Shown piece after piece: positions 25,436-34,245 of a stretch of 64,000 bases of DNA. The notes beneath the pieces are model-generated. The model did no database searches. It was not told the origin of the DNA and was given only the letters and a program-made list of their open reading frames with translations. The position numbers and the translations under genes were made by a program. Origin of the DNA: UBA7672 sp963784415. GTDB taxonomy: Bacteria > Pseudomonadota > Alphaproteobacteria > Caulobacterales > Hyphomonadaceae. The DNA lies in the NCBI GenBank assembly GCA_963784415.1, contig CAWARK010000002.1, positions 186,001-250,000 on the forward strand. Direction: 5' to 3'. Position 1 is the first letter of the stretch; each line of letters starts with the position of its first letter.

Positions 25436-27490
25436 CTACCAGATGTGAACCCGGGCTTCCGGCTTCACGTACATCTTGTCGCCTTCCTTGACCTTGAAGG
25501 CGTCGTACCAGGCGTCGACGTTGCGTTCGGCGTTCTGGCCGCGCACGACGTCGGGCGAGTGCTCGTTGGTCTTGATGCGATCGACGAGGGCCTCATCGCG
25601 GGAGATGCCGCGCCAGACCTGCGCCCACGCCATGAAGAAGCGCTGGTCGCCAGTGAAGCCGTCGATGACCGGAGCTTCCTTGCCGCCGAGCGCGAGGTGA
25701 TAGGCCGTGTAGGCCATCTGCAGGCCGCCATGATCGCCGATGTTCTCGCCACGGGTGTGGCCCGGGTCTACGCAAACCGTCGGCGCGCTGGCGGCCGGGC
25801 AGTAAGCCGCCATCTGCTTGTCGAGCACGTCCGTCGCCGCGGTGAACTTGGCCTTCGTGGCGTCGGTCCACCAGTTGCGGATCGCGCCTTTTTCGTCAAA
25901 GGCCGAACCCTGGTCGTCGAAGCCGTGGCCGATCTCGTGGCCGATCACCGCGCCGATGGCGCCGTAGTTCACCGCTTCATCGGCATTAGGGTCGAAGAAG
26001 GGCGGCTGCAGGATCGCGGCCGGGAAGGTGATCTGGTTCATCAGCGGGTTGTAGTACGCGTTCACCGTGTAGGGGCGCATGTCCCACTCGCTGCGATCGA
26101 CCTTGCCGTTGAGGCGGCCAATCTGGCGTTTCCATTCGAACAGGTCGGCCGCTTTCACGTTCTCGTAGAGCTTGGCCGGATCGATGCTGAGCGCGGAATA
26201 GTCGCGCCACGTTTCAGGATAGCCGATGCGCGGCTCGAAAGTGGAGAGCTTCTTCAGCGCTTCAGCGCGGGTCGGCTCGTCCATCCAGTCGAGCTTCTCG
26301 ATGCGGGTCTTGAGCGAGGCGAGCAGGTTCTTCACCAGCACGTCCATCTTGGTCTTGTTCTCGGCCGGGAAGAACTTGTCGACATAGGCTTTGCCCAGAC
26401 CCTCGCCGATCTCGCCATCGATCAGCGCGACGCCACGCTTCCAGCGGTCGCGCTGCTGTTCGATGCCGCGCAGTTTCTTGCCGTAAAAGGCGAAGTTCGC
26501 GTCATCCAGCGCTTTCGGTAGCGTGTTGGCCGACGCGCGGGCGAGGTTGAAGACCATGTACTTCTTCCAGGCGTCGAGCGGCTGGCTCTGGATCAGCTTG
26601 GCGGCGGCCGAGATTTCGGTCGTTTCGCCGACAACCACGTGCTGGAGACCATCGACGCCGCCGGCGGCGAAGAAGGCAGGCCAGTCGACAGTCGGCGCGA
26701 GCTTCTTGAGGCCGGCCATGTCCATCGGGTTGTAGGTCAGCTTGATGTCGCGCTGCTTCACCGGATCCCACGAGATGTCGACGATCTTCTTCTCGAGATC
26801 ATAGACCGTCTGCGCGCTCTTCTCGGGTGTCGGGTCGCCGATGAGCTTGAAGGTGGTGGTGATGAAGTCCTTGTAGGCCGCGCGGATGGCAACGGATTTG
26901 TCTTCCTTGCCGGTCCAGTAGTTGTAGCCGAGGCCAAGGCCGCCCTGGCCGACGAAGATGACATACTTGGTGGTGTCGGCCGGGTCGGGACTGACGCCGT
27001 AGCCGAAGGGAGCGGCAAAGCCAGGCTCGCCCATCAGCTTGGTCAGTTCGGCCGCGTTCTTGACGGCGGCGATCTTGTCGAGGTCGGGCTTGAGCGGAGC
27101 GAAGCCGCGCTGCTCGATCGTGGCCTCGTCCATCCACGACGCGTAGAAGTCGGCGACCTTCTTGGCGGTCGGGTCGGTCGGCGGGGTCTTCTGCAGCTCG
27201 TCGAGAAGCGTGTGGACCTGCTCGTCCGACTTGTCGCGCAGCTTGTCGAAGGCGCCGTAGGAGGCCTTGTCGGCGGGCATCGTCGCGGTCGCGAGCCACT
27301 TGCCGTTGACGTATTTGTAGAAGTCCTCGCCGGGGTTCACCGACGTGTCCATCGCGGAAAGATCGACACCGAACGTGCCGAGCTCCGCTTTCTTGGGCGC
27401 TTCGACGACGGCGACGGGGGTGGGCTTGTCCGGCGAGCAGGCCGAGAGGAGAAGCGCGGACGCGACGCCCGCAAGAAGTACATTGCGCAT
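25436..27490 (-). CDS. M13-family zinc metallopeptidase, lipoprotein (copy 3)
   Basis: 684 residues starting MRNVLLAGVASALLLSAC (lipobox LLSAC), with AGAGG ahead of the ATG. Zinc motif HEIGH at residues 518-522. The region of the third zinc ligand reads GENIGDHGGLQ: the metal-binding Glu of GENIGD is kept, while the later Glu of the other copies (GGLE) is Gln here. NAYYNPLMNQITFPA and the C-terminus EARVHIW are conserved. Closest to copy 4 in the signal peptide (CSPDKP-PVAVVEAPK) and in the 3' end including the terminator. Confidence 0.94.
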   Translation of the reverse strand: MRNVLLAGVASALLLSACSPDKPTPVAVVEAPKKAELGTFGVDLSAMDTSVNPGEDFYKYVNGKWLATATMPADKASYGAFDKLRDKSDEQVHTLLDELQKTPPTDPTAKKVADFYASWMDEATIEQRGFAPLKPDLDKIAAVKNAAELTKLMGEPGFAAPFGYGVSPDPADTTKYVIFVGQGGLGLGYNYWTGKEDKSVAIRAAYKDFITTTFKLIGDPTPEKSAQTVYDLEKKIVDISWDPVKQRDIKLTYNPMDMAGLKKLAPTVDWPAFFAAGGVDGLQHVVVGETTEISAAAKLIQSQPLDAWKKYMVFNLARASANTLPKALDDANFAFYGKKLRGIEQQRDRWKRGVALIDGEIGEGLGKAYVDKFFPAENKTKMDVLVKNLLASLKTRIEKLDWMDEPTRAEALKKLSTFEPRIGYPETWRDYSALSIDPAKLYENVKAADLFEWKRQIGRLNGKVDRSEWDMRPYTVNAYYNPLMNQITFPAAILQPPFFDPNADEAVNYGAIGAVIGHEIGHGFDDQGSAFDEKGAIRNWWTDATKAKFTAATDVLDKQMAAYCPAASAPTVCVDPGHTRGENIGDHGGLQMAYTAYHLALGGKEAPVIDGFTGDQRFFMAWAQVWRGISRDEALVDRIKTNEHSPDVVRGQNAERNVDAWYDAFKVKEGDKMYVKPEARVHIW

Positions 27491-27511
27491 GGAGTGCCTC
27501 TGAAATCGAAG

Positions 27512-27552
27512 ACGATAAATGAAGCGGCCGCCACCTTGGGGGTGACGGCCGC
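27512..27552 (-). terminator. Terminator after M13 copy 4
   Basis: Stem GCGGCCGTCACC / GGTGGCGGCCGC with one G-T pair and a 5-base loop at 27524-27552, followed on the minus strand by TTCATTTATC. The U-tract is weaker than in the other two terminators. Confidence 0.82.
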
Positions 27553-27560
27553 TGGCAGAA

Positions 27561-29618
27561 TTACCAGATGTGAACCCGGCCTTCCGGGGCGATGTAGGAC
27601 TTGTCGCCTTCCTTCACGCCGAACGCCGTGTACCAGGCGTCGATGTTGCGCTCGGGGATCGAACCGCGCGCGGCGGCCGGCGAGTGCGGATCGGACTTCA
27701 TCTGGTTGAGCATCGCGTCCTCACGTTGCACGGCGCGCCACAGCGCAGCGTGAGCCAGGAAGAAGCGCTGATCGCCGGTGAAGCCGTCGATGACCGGCGC
27801 TTCCTTGCCGTTCAGCGAGAGCTTGTAGGCGGTGTAGGCCATTTCCAGACCGCCGAGGTCGCCAAGGTTTTCGCCCATGGTGAAGCGGCCGTTGACGCAC
27901 TCTTTCGGGCTGGCGGGCAGCGGGCAGAAGGCATCGTACTGGGCGGCGAACTTCGCCGTCGACTCGACGAACTTCTTGTTGGTCTCCGGCGTCCACCAGT
28001 TGCGGATCTTGCCGGTCTCGTCGAACTCGCGGCCCTGGTCGTCGAAGCCGTGGCCCATCTCGTGGCCGATCACAGCGCCGATGGCGCCGTAGTTGACCGC
28101 CGCGTCGGCGTTGGGATCGAAGAAGGGCGGCTGCAGGATCGCGGCCGGGAAGGTGATCTGGTTCATCAGCGGGTTGTAGTACGCGTTCACCGTCTGCGGG
28201 TTCATACCCCACTCGGCGCGGTCAACCGGCTTGTCGAGCTGGGCGACCTGACGGTCCCATTCGAAGCGGCGGCCAGCGCGGACGTTCTCGAACAGCTTGC
28301 CAGGTTGGACCGTGAACTTGGCGTAGTCACGCCATTTCACCGGATAGCCGACGCGCGGATCGAAGGTCGCCAGTTTCTTCTGGGCTTCGGCGCGGGTGGC
28401 GTCGTCCATCCAGGCCAGCGTCTTGAGGCGCTCGCCCATGGCGGTGCGCAGGTTCGTGACCAGCGCGTCCATCTTGGCTTTGTAGTCCGGCGGGAAATAC
28501 TTGGCGACGTAGAGTTCGCCCACGCCTTCGCCGATCAGGCCGTCGAGCAGGCCGGTGCCGCGCTTCCAGCGGTCGCGTTGCACTTCAACGCCGGCCAGGG
28601 ACTTGCGGAAGAAAGCGAAGTTGGCGTCGTCGAAGGCTTTCGGCAGGTAGGCCGCGTAGTCGCTGGCGAGGTGGTAGGCGAGGTATTTCTGCCAGGCCGT
28701 GACCGGCTGCGTGTCGAGCAGCTTGGCGCCATCGCGCAGCGCTGTCGTCTCGTTGACGACGAAGTGCTGAACGTTGCCGAGACCGCCGACGGTGAGCATC
28801 GCATCCCAGTCGATGGCCGGGATCATCTTCTTCAGGCCGGCGCGGTCGACCGGGTTGTTGGTCGCCTGCACGTCGCGCTGTTTTTCCGGAGCCCAGTGAA
28901 CGGTCGCGAGCTTGGTCTCGAGCGCGATCACGGCATCGGCCGATTTCGCAGCGTCCGTGTCGCCGAGCAGTTCGAAAATCTTCGTGACATAGCCTTTGTA
29001 GGCCGTGCGATAGCCGTCGTACTTCTCGCCCTTGTTCAGGTAGTAGTCGCGCACCGGCATGCCGAGTCCGGCTTGCGTGATGTTGACGACGTATTTGGTC
29101 GGGTCAGCCGGGTCCGGCGAGATGTACATGCCGATCGGGCCCGAATAGTCCGGGTTGCCCATCAGCTTGATGATGTCGGCCTTGGTCTTGGCGGCGTTGA
29201 TGCTGTCGAGATCGCCCTTCAGGGCTTCCGTGCCGCGCGCTTCGAGAGCGGCTTCATCCATCCACGAGTTGTAGAGGTCGACGACTTTCTGCTGCACCGA
29301 GCCGGCGGCCGGCGGCGTTTTCGCGAGCTCTTCGAGCAGCGTCTTCACGTCCGTTTCCGACTTGTCGCGCAGGACGTCGAACGAGCCGAAGCGGGCCTTG
29401 TCGGCGGGCATCTGGAAAGAGGCGAGCCATTTGCCGTTGACGTATTTGTAGAAGTCGTCGCCGGGCTTCACCGACGTGTCCATCGCCGACGTGTCGACGC
29501 CGAACGTGCCGATGGCGACTTTCGGGGCTTCGACGACAGCAACGGGGGCAGGTTTGTCTGGCGAGCAGCCGGCAAGGAGCGCAATTGCCGAAGCGGCAAG
29601 CAGCAAGGACAGTCTCAT
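27561..29618 (-). CDS. M13-family zinc metallopeptidase, lipoprotein (copy 4)
   Basis: 685 residues, first gene of the array. Signal MRLSLLLAASAIALLAGC with lipobox LLAGC; zinc motif HEMGH at residues 519-523; third-ligand region GENLGDLGGLE; NAYYNPLMNQ; C-terminus EGRVHIW. AGAGG lies eight bases before the ATG. The upstream region, shared with divergent phoR, contains an AT-rich patch with ACGATA-TT-TATCGT at 29697-29710 that may be part of its promoter or an operator. A 689-codon open frame on the opposite strand mirrors the gene and is a GC-bias artefact. Confidence 0.95.
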   Translation of the reverse strand: MRLSLLLAASAIALLAGCSPDKPAPVAVVEAPKVAIGTFGVDTSAMDTSVKPGDDFYKYVNGKWLASFQMPADKARFGSFDVLRDKSETDVKTLLEELAKTPPAAGSVQQKVVDLYNSWMDEAALEARGTEALKGDLDSINAAKTKADIIKLMGNPDYSGPIGMYISPDPADPTKYVVNITQAGLGMPVRDYYLNKGEKYDGYRTAYKGYVTKIFELLGDTDAAKSADAVIALETKLATVHWAPEKQRDVQATNNPVDRAGLKKMIPAIDWDAMLTVGGLGNVQHFVVNETTALRDGAKLLDTQPVTAWQKYLAYHLASDYAAYLPKAFDDANFAFFRKSLAGVEVQRDRWKRGTGLLDGLIGEGVGELYVAKYFPPDYKAKMDALVTNLRTAMGERLKTLAWMDDATRAEAQKKLATFDPRVGYPVKWRDYAKFTVQPGKLFENVRAGRRFEWDRQVAQLDKPVDRAEWGMNPQTVNAYYNPLMNQITFPAAILQPPFFDPNADAAVNYGAIGAVIGHEMGHGFDDQGREFDETGKIRNWWTPETNKKFVESTAKFAAQYDAFCPLPASPKECVNGRFTMGENLGDLGGLEMAYTAYKLSLNGKEAPVIDGFTGDQRFFLAHAALWRAVQREDAMLNQMKSDPHSPAAARGSIPERNIDAWYTAFGVKEGDKSYIAPEGRVHIW

Positions 29619-29783
29619 GAAAGGCGCCTCTGGAAATGATCTTTGCCGTCGAAGGCGGCGGTGCGCTCGATTTGTCCCAGCAAAATCGGGGTGTCAACGA
29701 TATTTATCGTAAAACAATAAGTTCTGGCAGTCCCGGCCAACGTCGTTCACGACAGGTCCGGCAGATCGCCTTAGGTTGCCCGC

Positions 29784-31145
29784 ATGACAGATAGTTCGAC
29801 CGCTCAAGCCCTTCCCCCAACGCACAGCGCGGCGCGCGCCCGTGATTTGAGAGCCGTCGCCGTCGTGGGCGTGGGCGTCCTTCTGGTTCTTGCGATCACT
29901 GGGCAGCTCGGCTGGATCGCGGCGCTGTTCGGCGCCGGCGTCATCCTGCTCGCGAGCGTGCTCTGGTTCTACGGGACGGTCGGTGGGGCGACCGAGGCGG
30001 TGGATGATCCGGATGCGGCCATGCTGGCGGCGCGCAGGGTGGCGGAGCAGGAGAAGGCGTTCCGGGTGTCGCTGGTCCAGGCCCTGCCGGAGCCGGCCGT
30101 GTATATCGATGCGCAGGGGCGGGTGGAGGCGGCCAATCCTGCGGCGCGCAAGGCGTTCCGCATTGTCGGCGCCGGGCCGCAGCTGACCGCCGTTGTGCGC
30201 CGGCCGGAGATGCTGGACGCGGTGGCGGATGCCCGCCTGACGCGAGAGCCGCAATGGTTCGAGTTCGTCGAGCGCGACGAGCCGGACAGATATTTCGCAG
30301 CAGTGGCGGCGCCGTTGGGGGCCGGCATCCTCATCAGCATGCACGACCTGACGGATATCAAGCGGGCGGAATTCGCACGGGTGGATTTCCTCGCCAACGC
30401 CAGCCACGAGCTGCGCACGCCGCTGACGTCGCTGTCGGGCTTCATCGAGACGCTGCGCGGGCCGGCGCGCGACGATGCGGAAGCACGCGATCGCTTCCTC
30501 GAAATCATGCAGGGGCAGGCCGAGCGGATGCGGCGGCTGATCAGCGACCTTCTGTCCCTGTCGCGCATCGAGCTGGTCGAGCACCGCACGCCGGATGGCG
30601 AGGCAGATCTGGCGGGCGTGGTGCGCGAGGTGGTGGACGCGATGGCGCCGGTGGCGGCCGAGCGGGGCGTTACCGTCCGCGTGGTGGGCGCCGACAATCC
30701 GATCCTCGTGACGGGTGTTCGCGACGAGCTGGCGCAGGTGGCGCAGAACCTGATCGACAATGCGGTCAAGTACTCAGAGAAGGGCGGCGTCGTTGAGGTC
30801 GATCTTGCGGCCGGGCTGTCAGGCGATGCGGCTGCGGCGCGCGCGGGACGGCTGTGGGAAGAGGCCGGCCACATGTCGATCGTCTCGGCGGCGACCGGCC
30901 AGGGCGCATGCGCCGCGTTGCGCGTGACGGACGCTGGGCCGGGGATCGAACGGCAATACCTGCCAAGATTGTCGGAGCGCTTCTATCGCGTCGATCCGGG
31001 CCGGGGGCTGCGGCCCGGAACGGGGCTTGGCCTCGCGATCGTGAAGCATGTCGTGCAACGCCATCGCGGGAGCTTTCTGGTCGAAAGCGAGCCGGGGCGC
31101 GGATCTGCGTTCGGTGTTGTGTTGCCGATGATCCCCCTGCGATAA
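29784..31145 (+). CDS. phoR: Phosphate regulon sensor histidine kinase
   Basis: 453-residue inner membrane kinase. Two adjacent transmembrane helices (about residues 27-65) with almost no periplasmic loop, as in PhoR proteins that sense through the Pst transporter. A PAS-like domain follows, then the H-box NASHELRTPLTSLSGFIETL (phosphorylated His), N-box NLIDNAVKYSEKGG, G1 DAGPGI, F-box RFYRVD, and G2 GTGLGLAIVKHVV. Its partner phoB lies 4.9 kb downstream on the same strand. Assignment to PhoR rather than another kinase rests on domain layout and on pstB-phoU-phoB nearby. Confidence 0.88.
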   Translation: MTDSSTAQALPPTHSAARARDLRAVAVVGVGVLLVLAITGQLGWIAALFGAGVILLASVLWFYGTVGGATEAVDDPDAAMLAARRVAEQEKAFRVSLVQALPEPAVYIDAQGRVEAANPAARKAFRIVGAGPQLTAVVRRPEMLDAVADARLTREPQWFEFVERDEPDRYFAAVAAPLGAGILISMHDLTDIKRAEFARVDFLANASHELRTPLTSLSGFIETLRGPARDDAEARDRFLEIMQGQAERMRRLISDLLSLSRIELVEHRTPDGEADLAGVVREVVDAMAPVAAERGVTVRVVGADNPILVTGVRDELAQVAQNLIDNAVKYSEKGGVVEVDLAAGLSGDAAAARAGRLWEEAGHMSIVSAATGQGACAALRVTDAGPGIERQYLPRLSERFYRVDPGRGLRPGTGLGLAIVKHVVQRHRGSFLVESEPGRGSAFGVVLPMIPLR

Positions 31146-31224
31146 CAGTCACAGTATGGGCCGTTGCAATTCGCAGTCGCCGTTCGCTGCTGCGGTCGAA
31201 ACTACGGACAGAGGACGGAAGTTG

Positions 31225-32292
31225 ATGACGCGTTCAGGGGTTTTGCGGGCTGCGATGCTGGGGGCGGCGTTTGCAGGGATGCTCGCGACGCAGGGCTGCG
31301 CGAGCACGACGGCGCAGTCGCCGGGGACGATGACGGCGCAGGCCGAGCAGGCGAAGTTCGAGCAGGACCGCAAGGCGATCCTGGCGATGGCAGGCGATTT
31401 CGACGTGACGTTCGACTTCCGCGAGACCGTGGCGCTGACGCCTGGCTATGAACTGAAGAAACCGAAGCTGTCGGGCGCCGACGAGATCGTGCGCGTGGTG
31501 GAAGACCGCGGCGACTTCATCAGCCTGCAGCAGATCCTCGTGATGAAGATGGGCGACGACACCATCGTCACGAAGCACTGGCGCCAGGACTGGCAGTATG
31601 AGCCCGCGAGCGTGCTGGTGTTCATCGGTGGCAATGCGTGGGAGACGCGCAAGGTGCCGGCCTCGGAGCGTGCCGGCAAGTGGTCGCAGACCGTCTATCA
31701 GGTGGAAGATTCGCCCCGCTACGGCGCTGTCGGCGCGTGGACACATACCAATGGCGTATCGCAATGGACGCCGCCGGCCGAGATGCGCCCGCTGCCGCGT
31801 CGCGACATGACGACACGCAAGGATTACGATGCTGTGCTCGCCGTGAACCGCCACACCATCACGCCGTTCGGCTGGGTGCAGGAAGAAGAGAATTCGAAGC
31901 TCGTGCTACGCGGCGATCATCACGTGCTGGCGCGCGAGATCGGCATCAACACGTACAAGCGCGCCAGCTCGATGCCGCAAGATGGCGATGCGTACTGGAA
32001 CGCCACCAAGGATTTCTGGTCGCAGGTTCGTGGCGACTGGGCGCGGCTGGTGGAGACGCCTGGCGGCTTTGGCCTCACGATTCAGGGCGAGCCGGAACCG
32101 CTGTATTCGCCGATCCTCGATCTGGCGGACAATGTGCAGGCGGGCAAGATCACGACGGATGCTGCTGTGGTCGAAGCGAAGAAGGTGATTGCGCAGCTCA
32201 CGACGACGAATATCGGCACGCTGGAACAGCGCATCGCCAAAGCGACGCAGCGGGCGGAGGCAGATTCGAAAGCGACGGCGGACGCGAAGTAG
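31225..32292 (+). CDS. DUF6607-family lipoprotein
   Basis: 355 residues. Signal peptide with lipobox MLATQGC (cysteine about residue 25), then the DUF6607 pattern as I recall it: DRKAILAMAGDFDVTFDFRETVAL, HWRQDWQYEPASVL, YQVEDSPRYGAVGAW, RKDYDAVLAVNRHTITPFGWVQEE and EIGINTYKR. Function unknown. The ATG at 31225 has GGAAG/GAGGACGG upstream; the longer frame is not signal-like. It follows phoR by 79 bases on the same strand, with a CAGTCAC sequence in the gap, so phosphate control is possible but unproven. The C-terminus is a Lys/Ala-rich helix. Confidence 0.85.
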   Translation: MTRSGVLRAAMLGAAFAGMLATQGCASTTAQSPGTMTAQAEQAKFEQDRKAILAMAGDFDVTFDFRETVALTPGYELKKPKLSGADEIVRVVEDRGDFISLQQILVMKMGDDTIVTKHWRQDWQYEPASVLVFIGGNAWETRKVPASERAGKWSQTVYQVEDSPRYGAVGAWTHTNGVSQWTPPAEMRPLPRRDMTTRKDYDAVLAVNRHTITPFGWVQEEENSKLVLRGDHHVLAREIGINTYKRASSMPQDGDAYWNATKDFWSQVRGDWARLVETPGGFGLTIQGEPEPLYSPILDLADNVQAGKITTDAAVVEAKKVIAQLTTTNIGTLEQRIAKATQRAEADSKATADAK

Positions 32293-32308
32293 ACTTGGTC
32301 CGCAAGCC

Positions 32309-32518
32309 CTAGCCCGCAAGGCCGAAAAGTTTTTCAACCGTCGTCCCAAGCGCGCGCGCAAGCTTCAGCGCGAGCAGGGTCGATGGTACGAATACGCCGT
32401 TCTCCACGGTGTTGATCGTCTTGCGCGAGACGCCGATTTTTTCTGCGAGTTCAAGCTGGGTCAAGCCCGCCGCAGTGCGGACTTCCTTCAGGCGGCTGAT
32501 GAGTTCGCCGTCAGACAT
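32309..32518 (-). CDS. Small XRE-family helix-turn-helix regulator
   Basis: 69-residue protein consisting of a single HTH_3 domain: LKEVRTAAGLTQLELAEKIGVSRKTINTVENG, then FVPSTLLALKLARALGTTVEKLFGL. This YgzD/YozG-like type acts as a compact repressor. The ATG at 32518 overlaps the stop of the upstream membrane protein gene by eight bases, so translation is probably coupled. It likely controls its own promoter via the palindromes at 32980-33009. Confidence 0.92.
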   Translation of the reverse strand: MSDGELISRLKEVRTAAGLTQLELAEKIGVSRKTINTVENGVFVPSTLLALKLARALGTTVEKLFGLAG

Positions 32519-32954
32519 CCTGTCGGCGCTCCAGTCGTGCGAAGCGCACGGCGGGAATGGCGACACCGAAAGCGAAGAGGTAGCGCAGGCATTCATATGC
32601 GTTGGAAAGGCCGGTTTGCACCATGACGAACATCACAAGCGCGCACGCCGTCATCGCCCAATAGCCGACCATGTATCCGGCGCGGCGATTGGCGCGCGTG
32701 AGTTCGTCGTTCAGCGCGGCGCGCGTCGCCGACGACAGCCTGCGAAAAGGGAAGCCTCCGGTCACCAGGACAAGGATGAGCATGCCCGACCACAGCAGGA
32801 ACGAGCCCGCCTTTACCCAATCGACCGCGCGCCAGAGTTCCATCGGTGCGTCCAGCGAGTTGAACACCCTCGGTTGCAACATGAGGAACAGAAGGCCGGA
32901 TGCGGTAAGCACGAAACGACGACGGCGCGTCAGTTTTTCGATCTCGACGGTCAT
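32511..32954 (-). CDS. Four-helix membrane protein coupled to XRE regulator
   Basis: 147 residues with four hydrophobic segments: about 14-30 (RFVLTASGLLFLML), 47-64 (AGSFLLWSGMLILVLV), 92-112 (YMVGYWAMTACALVMFVMV) and 120-138. A polytopic membrane protein placed ahead of, and overlapping, a mini-XRE regulator gene is a recurring bacterial arrangement (DUF2178-like neighbours), generally thought to be sensory, but I cannot assign a family. A promoter-operator arrangement lies just upstream. Confidence 0.78.
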   Translation of the reverse strand: MTVEIEKLTRRRRFVLTASGLLFLMLQPRVFNSLDAPMELWRAVDWVKAGSFLLWSGMLILVLVTGGFPFRRLSSATRAALNDELTRANRRAGYMVGYWAMTACALVMFVMVQTGLSNAYECLRYLFAFGVAIPAVRFARLERRQDV

Positions 32955-32979
32955 GGCTTTCTGGCACCCAATGGTTCGT

Positions 32980-33021
32980 AACCTAGAGGTGACATGAAAC
33001 CTATAGGTTACACCAAGTCAA
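32980..33021 (-). promoter_or_regulatory. Promoter with two palindromic operators for the membrane protein/XRE operon
   Basis: On the minus strand TTGACT (33021-33016) makes a good -35 box. Overlapping the spacer downstream is the perfect 12-bp palindrome AACCTATAGGTT (32998-33009), and 18 bases further a near-copy AACCTAGAGGT (32980-32990). The -10 is unclear (perhaps TTTCAT). The outer halves also form GTAACCTA...TAGGTTAC. The arrangement suits autorepression by the small XRE protein. Confidence 0.65.
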
Positions 33022-33027
33022 GGGGCG

Positions 33028-34245
33028 CTAGAGCAGATGCTGTTCCGCCTCGTCGCGGTGCTTCTTGAGATACTTCATGAAGGGCGTGCCGCCGGTGCCG
33101 ACATCGGTGTCGTTGCCGAGTGAGTCCTTGCCCTGCTTGTTGATGTAGCTCGCGGCGTATTCGAGGTGGCGCGTGCGGAAGCGGGCGAGGCTGCGGATGC
33201 AGGTGTTGTAGACCTCGCGCAGGTTGGGGTTGTCGGCCGCGATGATGTAGGCGCGCAGTTTCGAGCGCGCGCGGACTTCGTCCACGAATGTGCGATGCGC
33301 GGGCGGACGATAGATGTGCAGTTCATCGAGGAAGGTGCGGAGCGGATCCGCTGCGTGGCCGACGCCGAGCAGGGCGTCCATCGACGGCACGATGGTGGAT
33401 TGCGATCCGGTCTGACCGCGGAAAGCCTGCGGCGTTGCGCCAGCTTCGGCGACGCCTTCGTAGATCAGGCCCGGCCCGAGCGCGGGGTTGTCCTTCCAGC
33501 CGTGGATGTAGGGGCGCACGCGGTGGAAGTAGACGTACGGGTCGCAGCGTTCGGGCATGCGGTCGAAGATGGCGTTGACGTCGTTCCACACGGCGTTGCA
33601 GCGCGCGAGGCCAGCTTCGACAGCGGCCGCGTCGCCGGCATTTGCCGCGTCGATGATGGCTGGGATTGCAGCCAGCATCTCGCCGGCGCGGGCTTCGATG
33701 GCGACGTGGACGAGCACGAACCAGGCTTCGTCCTGTCCGGCGAGGAAGTTCTGGATCATCCAGATGTTGTCGAGCGCGATGGGGGCTGAGCGATCGAGCC
33801 GGTCCCAGTTATCGAGCACGTAGGCGGAGTAGGGCAGCAGCGGTTGCTGGCCGAGGCGTTTGGCGAGCGCCCACATCGGTACGGCGAGCGATGCAGGGAG
33901 AGACGTCGGCGCAGTGGCCTCGCCCCAGACATAGGCCTGCACCATGAAGGAGTAGCGGACCATCGCCGTGCGGAGCTGGGCGTCGGCCGCCTCGGCGCAG
34001 AACGCCTTGAGGTCGAGGACGGGCAGGGCTTCGAGGTGCTTGCGGACGCGGCCGGTCAGGATCGTGCGCGGGAGATCCCTCGCAGCCTGTTCCGGTGCGG
34101 CGAGATCAGAGGGCAAAATGACGTCAGCTGCGTCGTAGGCGCAAAGAAAGCCCCGGTCGGAGCTCATGTCGTGGTCGGATAGCCTGAGAGTGGGTTGCAA
34201 TTTGGGACGCCCTTCCTGCAATCGGCGCTTTCTGGCAGAAAACAC
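33028..34245 (-). CDS. Indoleamine 2,3-dioxygenase-like heme protein
   Basis: 405-residue protein of the IDO family, which oxidises L-tryptophan to N-formylkynurenine using heme and O2. Family marks: PYIHGWKDNPALGPGLIYEGV (substrate loop region), FRGQTGSQSTIVPSMDALLGV (the FRGxxGxQS motif), and RTRHLEYAASYI holding the proximal heme histidine, followed by a glycine-rich GTGGTPFMKYLKKHRDE end as in other IDOs. An alternative start at 34167 (MSSDRGF) would remove a basic 26-residue extension; no ribosome-binding site decides. No kynurenine-pathway gene is nearby. It sits upstream of the membrane/XRE pair, which has its own promoter. Confidence 0.85.
   Translation of the reverse strand: MFSARKRRLQEGRPKLQPTLRLSDHDMSSDRGFLCAYDAADVILPSDLAAPEQAARDLPRTILTGRVRKHLEALPVLDLKAFCAEAADAQLRTAMVRYSFMVQAYVWGEATAPTSLPASLAVPMWALAKRLGQQPLLPYSAYVLDNWDRLDRSAPIALDNIWMIQNFLAGQDEAWFVLVHVAIEARAGEMLAAIPAIIDAANAGDAAAVEAGLARCNAVWNDVNAIFDRMPERCDPYVYFHRVRPYIHGWKDNPALGPGLIYEGVAEAGATPQAFRGQTGSQSTIVPSMDALLGVGHAADPLRTFLDELHIYRPPAHRTFVDEVRARSKLRAYIIAADNPNLREVYNTCIRSLARFRTRHLEYAASYINKQGKDSLGNDTDVGTGGTPFMKYLKKHRDEAEQHLL

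Noticed and set aside
27570..29639. 689-codon open frame antisense to M13 copy 4
   Set aside because: It mirrors the real gene almost exactly and its translation is Arg/Val/Gly-rich with no family resemblance. High third-position GC removes stops from the opposite strand.
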